Shown: in pieces, positions 14,246 through 20,418 of the stretch | Layout: every line of letters starts with the position of its first letter | Position numbering within the stretch: the first letter of the stretch is position 1 | Assembly (NCBI GenBank): GCA_038224615.1 | Contig: JBBRFH010000019.1 | Span: 1-20,418, forward strand | Origin: JBBRFH01 sp038224615 | GTDB taxonomy: Bacteria > Planctomycetota > Phycisphaerae > Tepidisphaerales > Tepidisphaeraceae | DNA length: 20,418 bases | Direction: 5' to 3' | Program-made: the position numbers and the translations under genes | The notes under the pieces: model-generated | The model's input: the letters and a program-made list of their open reading frames with translations, nothing else | Database searches by the model: none | Told to the model about the DNA's origin: nothing

Positions 14246-16396
14246 ATGAGCATTGCACGTCAATTCTCGCATTTGTTGCAACTGGGGCGTGCCATACGAT
14301 TCCCGCGCCTGATCCTTGCGCTGGTGACGCTCGTGTTTCTGGCGGGCGCGGTCGTGTGGGAATGGAACCGTGCCACGTCGCCCGGCCCGCTTCATCCGAG
14401 CCATGCGTCGATCGCAGCACTGCGTGGCGGCTCGAACTGCGCGGCGTGTCACGGCTCGGGCAAGATCACCATGACCGAAGCCTGCCTGGTCTGCCACAAG
14501 GACATCAAGGCGCAGGTCGACCGGGGCAAAGGCGTTCACGGCCAGCTACCGGCGCCGTTGCAGTCGTGTACAACGTGCCATGCGGAACACACCGGCGGCA
14601 CGGTCGCGCTGGTCTCGCCGCACGCGTTTCAAGCGGTCGGCGTGACGGATTCGCTTAAATTCGATCACTCCAAGTACGCCACGTTCACGCTGTCGGGCAA
14701 ACACGATTCGCTCGCCTGCATGAAGTGCCACCCGTCGGCGACAGTTGCCGCACTCGGCGAGAACACGCCGCGATTTCTCGGCCTCTCGCAGGACTGCCGG
14801 TCATGCCATAACGACCCGCACCGGGGCACGTTCGGCCCGGATTGCCTGTCCTGCCACGGCCAGACGCTGGCGTTCAAAAAGGCAGACGGCTTCGTCCACG
14901 CAAAGGATTTCCTGCTGACCGGCGGCCACGCGGGCCTTGCATGCAAGCAGTGTCACGAAAGCGCCGGCGCGAATTCCGTCGCCGCGCTGAAGCTTCATCC
15001 GATGCCGGCACGATCCTGCACCGTCTGCCACGCCTCACCGCACAAGAAGACATTTGTCGCAGCCGTCGCGCTCGAAACCGGCACGACTTTTGACAACTCG
15101 TGCGTAATTTGCCACGGTTCGAGCGATCTCACGTTCCTTCATCCGACCGCAAAAATGACAAGCCAGCACCACGCGTTGACGGGCTTCTCGCTCGCACCGA
15201 CGCACGCGCAGGTCGCCTGCGTCACATGCCACAAGGAGATCGGCACGCGCCGCGCCTTGCCGGCCGGGGACGATTTACCCGCGCGGTTTGCCAAGTTTTT
15301 CGCGTCCCACGGGCAGGACGCGTGCGGGGAGTGCCACGAATCGCCGCACCGCGGGGCAATGGTGTCGCTGATCGCGGACGCGACACACCTCAGGGACGTG
15401 CAAAGCTGCAGCGTATGCCACGGCACGACCAACCTGACTTTCCAGAGCCCGCCTGCGACGATGACCGCCGCACAACATGCCGCTACCGGCTTCAATCTGG
15501 ATGTGCCTCACGACCGGGTGAAGTGCATTGCGTGCCATCAGGATCTCGGCAAAGCGATGGACCGGGGGACAGGCCTGGCGAACCGATTCACCCAGCGGTT
15601 CCCCGGCCGAGCGCAGGCGGCGTGCGAGGCGTGTCACGCCGACCCGCACGCCGGCCAGTTCAAAGCGACGCCGACGCAGGGACGGTGTGCGGTGTGTCAT
15701 GCGCCGACGCAATTCGTGCCGAGCAACTTTGACGCCGCAGCTCACGCGAAGACGCCGATGCCGCTGACGGGCGCGCACCTCGCGATCGCCTGTGTCGCCT
15801 GCCATCCCAAGGTGGATAAAGTGCAACGCTTCACGGGTACGCCGACAACCTGCAGCGCCTGCCACACCGACGTGCATGGCGGCCGGTTCGACCGGGCCGG
15901 AATGCCCAAGGCGGTCGCGGGCGGCACCGACTGTGCCCGATGCCATAACACGACCGCGTTCGCGCAGGTGAAGTGGACGCCCGCCGATCATGTGAAGTGG
16001 GCCGGCTATGCGCTGAATGGGGCGCACGCGACGATAAGTTGCGAATCGTGCCACCAGCCGCTTATCAAACCCGATCAGCACGGTCGAATGTTCGGCGCGG
16101 CGGCAACGAGTTGCGTCGCGTGCCACGTCGATGTCCATGCCGGGCAGTTCGCGATTAAAGGAATTGTCGACTGTGCCCGCTGCCACAGTGATGCGGCGAA
16201 GTTCACGCAGACGACGTTCGATCACCAGCGTGATTCGAGGTTTAAGCTCGACGCGATCCATGTAAAAATTGCCTGCGATGCGTGCCACAAACCGGTTGCG
16301 GCCGGCGCGGTGAGCATCGTCCGTTACACGCCGCTGGGCGTCAGTTGTCGTGACTGCCACGGCCCCGGGGTCACCCGCGACGAGGTGCGGCAATGA
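14246..16396 (+). CDS. 23-haem c-type cytochrome, inner-membrane anchored
   Basis: The 716-residue protein has one N-terminal membrane segment (about 20-38), probably an uncleaved anchor, then a periplasmic domain with 23 CxxCH haem sites. First cysteines are at 65, 80, 108, 158, 184, 200, 233, 258, 286, 325, 360, 388, 427, 460, 481, 516, 536, 563, 599, 623, 643, 677 and 701. Hemes 5-22 form six three-haem modules. Each module opens with a CxxCH-x2-[PV]H site, next has a plain CxxCH, and closes with an [FY]-x-L-x3-H then C-x2-CH site. Extra histidines suit bis-His ligation. The gene follows the membrane oxidoreductase and overlaps the porin gene by 4 bp (ATGA), so it likely carries electrons across the periplasm into the porin. 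No strong ribosome site is seen; the start is at 14246. Confidence 0.93.
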   Translation: MSIARQFSHLLQLGRAIRFPRLILALVTLVFLAGAVVWEWNRATSPGPLHPSHASIAALRGGSNCAACHGSGKITMTEACLVCHKDIKAQVDRGKGVHGQLPAPLQSCTTCHAEHTGGTVALVSPHAFQAVGVTDSLKFDHSKYATFTLSGKHDSLACMKCHPSATVAALGENTPRFLGLSQDCRSCHNDPHRGTFGPDCLSCHGQTLAFKKADGFVHAKDFLLTGGHAGLACKQCHESAGANSVAALKLHPMPARSCTVCHASPHKKTFVAAVALETGTTFDNSCVICHGSSDLTFLHPTAKMTSQHHALTGFSLAPTHAQVACVTCHKEIGTRRALPAGDDLPARFAKFFASHGQDACGECHESPHRGAMVSLIADATHLRDVQSCSVCHGTTNLTFQSPPATMTAAQHAATGFNLDVPHDRVKCIACHQDLGKAMDRGTGLANRFTQRFPGRAQAACEACHADPHAGQFKATPTQGRCAVCHAPTQFVPSNFDAAAHAKTPMPLTGAHLAIACVACHPKVDKVQRFTGTPTTCSACHTDVHGGRFDRAGMPKAVAGGTDCARCHNTTAFAQVKWTPADHVKWAGYALNGAHATISCESCHQPLIKPDQHGRMFGAAATSCVACHVDVHAGQFAIKGIVDCARCHSDAAKFTQTTFDHQRDSRFKLDAIHVKIACDACHKPVAAGAVSIVRYTPLGVSCRDCHGPGVTRDEVRQ

Positions 16397-18039
16397 AGCT
16401 GCATCGCCTGACGACGTTCCTCGCATCCGTTTTCGTGCTCGGGTCGGTCACGCTCGGCGCGACGCTTCGCGTGAACGTGACCGCCGCGGCAGGACGCAGC
16501 GTGTTCATCGATCATGGCCGCAGCGACGGCGTCGTCGTCGGGGCACGCGTGCGATTCACCCCGGCTGGCGAAACGCCGTCGGACGGCGTGGTGGCGGATG
16601 TCGCATCCAATAGCGCCCGGGTCGATCTGTTCACGAATGTCGTTCCACGGCTGGGATCGCCCGGCGAAGTCGAAGTGCCCGAGTCGCCGCGCCCCGCGAC
16701 GCAGCCCACGACGCGACCGACCACGGCCCCGACGCAGGCGATCCCCACTCACCCGCCTTGGAAACGCCAGGAGGCTGAGCGATCGCCGGATGCACCGTTG
16801 CTGTCGCCGGCGTTCCCGCTGTCACCGAGCGGTCGACCATCGACGTTTCACGGCCGCGTTTACACCGATGAGGAACTGGCGCTTGACCGCGGGAGCGGAC
16901 GCGACAATCGCTACCTGCGTTCCAGAACCGGCACGGCATTCACGCTCACCAACCCCTTCGGTCAGGGAGGCGAACTTAACTTCGACGGCGAATACGACTA
17001 CCGCGATGCGACCGATCTGGATTCGCGGAGCGACCTGATCATCAACCGGCTGTCATACGCGATCGGCACGGACGCGGCGGCGCCCTACCGTGTCGAGGCG
17101 GGCCGGTTCACGTCATACTTTCTGCCGGAAATCGGCTGGGTGGACGGTATCGAAGCTGCGGTGCGGCTCGACAACGGCTTTAGCCTCGGCGGAGGAATGG
17201 GCGGGTATCCGCGGCCGTTCATCGACCAGGACATCGGCCAGGATCTCGGATTGCATCTTTTTGCCGACTATCAGTCCAAAGGAACCAGCCAACTCGCGGG
17301 CACGATCGGCGTCCAACAGACGTGGCACAACGGTTCATTTGATCGCAGCCTGCTCATCGCCCGCGGCAGTGTGTGGGCGACGAAGGCGCTTTGGCTCTAC
17401 GGCTCGTTAACGACCGACCTCTACACTTCCGGCGACGAAGTAAAATCGAGCGCCCCGCAGGCGACTACCGCCTGGTTTCAGGCCCGCTACACCCCGACCG
17501 TCAACGAGGGCGCTTCGCTCTCTTATTCACATTTTTCGTGGGCCGACATCCAAAGCCGCAACTACCCGCCGGTGCCGCTTGAAATCATCCGCACCGGCCG
17601 GGTCGAGCGGCTCGAGCTTGCGGTCTGGCGCGACATCGTGCCCAACCTTCGGCCGACGCTGCGCGTCAACTATTTCAACGACGACCGGACCAGCGGCTTC
17701 GGCGGCGAGGCCGACCTCGACTGGTCCAAGATCGGCGGGCAGCCCCTCACCTGGCACAACGCCGTCTTTTATGCGGCCGGCGACTACACCGACGATTACG
17801 GCTTTCGCACCCAGCTCAGCGCGACCCACGGCGACTTCGACGCCAACGTCGGCTACGAGATGCTCAGATCGATCTCCGCCGGCACGCAGACCGAAAGCGG
17901 CGTGATTCCACAGAATGCCGTCCGCGCCGGTGTCGGCTGGCAGCACGGCGATTGGTATTACAATGTCAACGCGGACTACTACTTCGGAAATCACGATGAG
18001 GCCTATCGGGTCGGCGCACGCATCGAGTATCGTTTCTGA
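16393..18039 (+). CDS. Outer-membrane beta-barrel, putative porin of a porin-cytochrome complex
   Basis: The 548-residue protein has a signal peptide (about 1-23, ending VTLGA). A small N-terminal domain follows (about 24-95), with repeated Gly turns such as VFIDHGRSDGVVVGARVRF. Next is a Pro/Thr-rich linker (about 96-121; ATQPTTRPTTAPTQ). From about 150 to the end is a long series of alternating aromatic/polar strands, for example LTWHNAVFYAAGDYTDD and DWYYNVNADYYFG, closing with VGARIEYRF, a terminal-Phe barrel signature. There are no CxxCH motifs. The gene overlaps the 23-haem cytochrome by 4 bp and is followed 11 bp later by the 13-haem lipoprotein. This is the gene grouping of porin-cytochrome conduits (MtrA-MtrB-MtrC logic), although sequence homology to MtrB cannot be claimed by eye. 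Confidence 0.8.
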   Translation: MKLHRLTTFLASVFVLGSVTLGATLRVNVTAAAGRSVFIDHGRSDGVVVGARVRFTPAGETPSDGVVADVASNSARVDLFTNVVPRLGSPGEVEVPESPRPATQPTTRPTTAPTQAIPTHPPWKRQEAERSPDAPLLSPAFPLSPSGRPSTFHGRVYTDEELALDRGSGRDNRYLRSRTGTAFTLTNPFGQGGELNFDGEYDYRDATDLDSRSDLIINRLSYAIGTDAAAPYRVEAGRFTSYFLPEIGWVDGIEAAVRLDNGFSLGGGMGGYPRPFIDQDIGQDLGLHLFADYQSKGTSQLAGTIGVQQTWHNGSFDRSLLIARGSVWATKALWLYGSLTTDLYTSGDEVKSSAPQATTAWFQARYTPTVNEGASLSYSHFSWADIQSRNYPPVPLEIIRTGRVERLELAVWRDIVPNLRPTLRVNYFNDDRTSGFGGEADLDWSKIGGQPLTWHNAVFYAAGDYTDDYGFRTQLSATHGDFDANVGYEMLRSISAGTQTESGVIPQNAVRAGVGWQHGDWYYNVNADYYFGNHDEAYRVGARIEYRF

Positions 18040-18050
18040 GGCAACCCGCC

Positions 18051-19187
18051 ATGACCAGTCAACCTAACCCACTGCGGCGTTACCTGGCGGGAACACTCCT
18101 GCTCGCGCTCGGGCTGGCGATGGCGATCGGCGCGATCAGTTGCCAGCGCGGGCTGGCGACACAGGCGGGCTGGAACAAGTCGTTCGGCCCCGTCGTGCCG
18201 CACGACACGTTCCCTGCCGACTGCAGGCTCTGCCACGCGGGCACGAACTGGACGACATTGCGGTCGGACTTTGCGTTCGACCACGAAGCCCGAACCGGCG
18301 TGCCGCTCCGCGGCGCGCATAAGTCAGTCGCTTGCCTGGAATGCCACAACGACCGAGGCCCCGTGAAGCGTTTTGCCGACCAAGGCTGCGCGGGATGCCA
18401 TGTGGATCCGCACCGGACGACGCTCGGCAGGCTCTGCGCCGACTGCCACAACGAACAGACCTGGCGACCAAAGGATTCGATCGCACGGCACAATCGGACG
18501 CGCTTCGCACTCGTCGGCGCGCACGCCTCGGTTGCCTGTTTTGCCTGCCACCCCGGGGCGCAGGTCAGCAACTTCAGCGGATCGGATACCGCCTGCTTCT
18601 CATGCCATCAGAAGAATTTCGCCAATGCCCGCGCGCCCAATCACGTTGCACAGGGCTTCAGCAACCAATGTCAGACCTGTCACACGCCCACCGGCTGGCG
18701 GCCGGCTTTCTTCAGGCACATCGCGGCCTTCCCGCTGACGGGCGGACACAGCGGCGTGGAATGCGCGCAGTGCCACAAAGGATCAGTCTTCTTCGCTGTC
18801 TCGACCGAGTGCGTGTCATGCCACCTCGCCGACTTCCGCAAGACGCGAACTCCCAACCACGTCGCCGCCGGCTTCAGCACCGACTGCACCAACTGCCATA
18901 CCACCCGAGCCTGGCAGGGCGCACGCTTCGTACACACGCCGGCCTTCCCATTAACCGGCGGGCACGCCGGCGTGGCGTGTGCGAGTTGCCACCGAGGCTC
19001 CATTTTCCGAGGACTTCCTGCCGACTGCGTCAGTTGCCATCTAAAAGACTATCTCGGCACGCGAAAACCCAACCATGCCGCATCGGGTTTTTCGCAAGTC
19101 TGCTCCTTGTGCCACACGATTCGCTCCTGGACCAGCGGACAAGCCGACCGTCTCGCCCCAGCCGTCCGAAAGCCGCACCACAAATAA
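18051..19187 (+). CDS. 13-haem c-type cytochrome, predicted outer-surface lipoprotein
   Basis: The 378-residue protein has an N-terminal hydrophobic signal (about 10-30) ending in AIS-C31, a weak but plausible lipobox. It has 13 CxxCH sites with first cysteines at 58, 95, 113, 129, 163, 182, 207, 238, 254, 279, 310, 326 and 351. From residue 182 the protein is a tandem 72-residue repeat with three haems each: 182/254/326, 207/279/351 and 238/310 are all exactly 72 apart. Shared blocks are NHVAxGFS, AFPLTGGHxGVxCAxCH and CVSCH. The repeat's LTGGH-type site also occurs in the 23-haem protein. It starts 11 bp after the porin gene, with GAGG about nine bases upstream of its ATG. By position it would be the terminal, possibly surface-exposed, reductase or electron acceptor of the conduit. 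Confidence 0.9.
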   Translation: MTSQPNPLRRYLAGTLLLALGLAMAIGAISCQRGLATQAGWNKSFGPVVPHDTFPADCRLCHAGTNWTTLRSDFAFDHEARTGVPLRGAHKSVACLECHNDRGPVKRFADQGCAGCHVDPHRTTLGRLCADCHNEQTWRPKDSIARHNRTRFALVGAHASVACFACHPGAQVSNFSGSDTACFSCHQKNFANARAPNHVAQGFSNQCQTCHTPTGWRPAFFRHIAAFPLTGGHSGVECAQCHKGSVFFAVSTECVSCHLADFRKTRTPNHVAAGFSTDCTNCHTTRAWQGARFVHTPAFPLTGGHAGVACASCHRGSIFRGLPADCVSCHLKDYLGTRKPNHAASGFSQVCSLCHTIRSWTSGQADRLAPAVRKPHHK

Positions 19188-19203
19188 CGCGGCCACGTCG
19201 CGG

Positions 19204-19356
19204 CTACGCTTCGAGCACGCCGCTGCGCAACATCACGCTGACGGCGGGGCAGGTCTTCAGCAGCGTGACGATGGGGTCGAAGCCGGTGTGCGATGCCCCG
19301 GCGGAGAAGGTCGCGGCGGCGGCCGAGAGCAGAAACGCGCGCCTGCTGCCGGCCAT
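19204..19356 (-). CDS. Small protein with Tat-type signal
   Basis: The 50-residue ORF begins MAGSRRAFLLSAAAATFSAGA. SRRAFLL (4-10) is a close match to the twin-arginine motif SRRxFLK, followed by an Ala-rich hydrophobic core and a possible cleavage site after about residue 21. AAGGAA lies eight bases before the ATG on the minus strand, a strong ribosome site. The mature part would be only about 28 residues (HTGFDPIVTLLKTCPAVSVM and beyond) with one cysteine. It could be a true small Tat-exported or membrane-tethered protein, or the remaining 5' end of a larger deleted gene. It is convergent with the 13-haem gene (16-bp gap) and divergent from cysD. Confidence 0.45.
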   Translation of the reverse strand: MAGSRRAFLLSAAAATFSAGASHTGFDPIVTLLKTCPAVSVMLRSGVLEA

Positions 19357-19364
19357 TCGCGATT

Positions 19365-19370
19365 TTCCTT
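19365..19370 (-). promoter_or_regulatory. Ribosome binding site of the small Tat-signal ORF
   Basis: AAGGAA on the minus strand, eight bases before the ATG at 19356. It is the main reason to take the ORF seriously and to prefer this start over the ATG at 19449. Confidence 0.45.
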
Positions 19371-19535
19371 TCCGATCAAAGCCGTCGTCGCAGCCCGTCG
19401 CAGGGGCGACGCGGCGGCACGTAAATGCCCCGGAGAACAAGCCCGCCACGCCAGCGTTGCGGAACCGCCCCCCGATCCGCTAGTGTGTGCGTTCACTTTG
19501 AAAGGCAACTGGAAAAGTAGGAATTAGAGACGGCG

Positions 19536-20418
19536 ATGAGCAATTACAACCCGACCCACCTGAAGCAGCTCGAGGCCGAGAGCGTCCACATCATCCGTGA
19601 GGTGGCGGCGGAGTTTCAGAATCCCGTGATGCTCTATTCCATCGGCAAGGACTCGGCCGTCATGCTGCGCCTGGCGCAGAAGGCGTTTTTTCCGGGGCGG
19701 TTGCCGTTCCCGCTGATGCACATCAACACGACGTGGAAGTTCAAGGAGATGATCTCCTTCCGTGACCGCTACGTGAAGGAGATCGGCGCCGACCTGATTG
19801 AGCACATCAACCAGCAGGGCGTCGCCGACAAAGTAAACCCGTTCGACTACGGCTCGAACAAGTACACCGCCATCATGAAGACGCAGGCGCTGAAGGACGC
19901 GCTTGACAAGCACAGGTTTGACGCCGCCTTCGGTGGCGCCCGCCGCGATGAGGAGAAGAGCCGCGCCAAGGAGCGCGTCTACAGTTTCCGCGACAAGCTG
20001 CACCAGTGGGACCCGAAGAACCAGCGGCCGGAGCTGTGGAGCCTCTACAATGGCAAGATCAACCAAGGCGAGAGCATCCGCGTCTTCCCGCTCAGCAACT
20101 GGACCGAGCTGGACGTCTGGCAATACATCTACCTGGAAAGCATCCCGATCGTCCCCCTCTATTTCGCCGCCCCGCGCCCGGTGGTGGATCGCGACGGCAC
20201 GCTGATCATGGTCGACGACGAGCGCATGCGGCTGAATCCCGGCGAGAAGCCCGAGATCAAAACGGTCCGCTTCCGCACTCTCGGCTGCTATCCGCTCACC
20301 GGCGCCGTCGAAAGCACCGCGACCACGCTCCCGGAAATCATTCAGGAAATGCTCGTCGCGCGCAAGAGCGAACGCCAGGGGCGCATGATCGACCACGATG
20401 AGGCGGGCTCGATGGAAC
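19536..20418 (+). CDS. cysD: Sulfate adenylyltransferase subunit 2, C-terminus cut by window edge
   Basis: CysD is the catalytic small subunit of ATP sulfurylase. With the GTPase CysN it makes adenosine 5'-phosphosulfate from sulfate and ATP in assimilatory sulfate reduction. The frame shows the N-type ATP pyrophosphatase P-loop SIGKDS (35-40), the INTTWKFKEM block, GGARRDEEKSRAKERVYSFRD, WTELDVWQYI and the conserved end region RFRTLGCYPLTGA and RMIDHDEAGSME. The reading frame leaves the window after residue 294. The family is about 300 residues long, so only some nine residues are missing. The start is the ATG at 19536. Its partner cysN would be expected just downstream. It is unrelated in function to the cytochrome operon. 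Confidence 0.97.
   Translation, partial: MSNYNPTHLKQLEAESVHIIREVAAEFQNPVMLYSIGKDSAVMLRLAQKAFFPGRLPFPLMHINTTWKFKEMISFRDRYVKEIGADLIEHINQQGVADKVNPFDYGSNKYTAIMKTQALKDALDKHRFDAAFGGARRDEEKSRAKERVYSFRDKLHQWDPKNQRPELWSLYNGKINQGESIRVFPLSNWTELDVWQYIYLESIPIVPLYFAAPRPVVDRDGTLIMVDDERMRLNPGEKPEIKTVRFRTLGCYPLTGAVESTATTLPEIIQEMLVARKSERQGRMIDHDEAGSME

Noticed and set aside
15275..16426. 383-codon minus-strand frame inside the 23-haem cytochrome
   Set aside because: Antisense of regularly spaced CxxCH codons; no coherent protein features.
18332..19483. 383-codon plus-strand frame overlapping the 13-haem cytochrome
   Set aside because: Arg/Pro-rich shifted frame of a clear multihaem protein; no motif and no start signal.
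19524..20396. 290-codon minus-strand frame opposite cysD
   Set aside because: cysD is unmistakable on the plus strand; the antisense frame has no family features.

Overview
The window is high-GC, gene-dense bacterial DNA that most likely comes from a planctomycete, probably of the class Phycisphaerae. The main clues are two predicted secreted proteins with an N-terminal 'LEPR-XLL'-like motif (LEPLRLFSS and ESLESRSLMSA), a fused System II ResB-CcsA haem-attachment protein, and a conserved coiled-coil protein. Taxonomy is inferred from protein character only; no marker gene such as 16S is present.

Layout. Positions 1-516 (minus) hold most of folE (GTP cyclohydrolase I), cut by the window edge. 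A 150-bp intergenic stretch with facing arrays of a 10-bp CACGAATC repeat separates it from a divergent extended-SDR epimerase/dehydratase (714-1721). A coiled-coil protein follows (1821-2894), then a decayed fragment of a xylose-isomerase-like TIM-barrel protein (about 2895-3404). Next is a three-gene stress cassette (3458-5051): ECF sigma factor, zinc-finger anti-sigma factor, and a Spy/CnrX-like periplasmic sensor. Convergent to it is a serine/threonine-rich LEPR-type protein (5055-6122, minus). On the minus strand a lipoprotein with a duplicated domain (9317-10438) is translationally coupled to a 1021-residue ResB-CcsA fusion (6255-9320). Positions 10439-11284 are gene-poor, with one small secreted ORF and a small LEPR-type ORF just after.

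The highlight is a four-gene plus-strand operon at 11909-19187. (i) A membrane protein carries ferredoxin, FAD and NAD(P) domains plus a C-terminal membrane domain with two H-x13-H pairs, the pattern of a dihaem cytochrome b. (ii) A 23-haem c-type cytochrome has an N-terminal membrane anchor. (iii) A predicted outer-membrane beta-barrel overlaps the cytochrome gene by 4 bp. (iv) A 13-haem cytochrome is a predicted lipoprotein. Together they outline a complete route from cytosolic NAD(P)H through inner-membrane flavin, Fe-S and haem b, a periplasmic 23-haem wire and a porin, to a surface 13-haem cytochrome. This is a porin-cytochrome type extracellular electron transfer conduit, or, run backwards, an electron-uptake system. 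The nearby ResB-CcsA protein is the machinery that would attach the 36 c-type haems.

The window closes with a small minus-strand Tat-signal ORF (19204-19356) and most of cysD (19536 to the edge), the small subunit of assimilatory sulfate adenylyltransferase.
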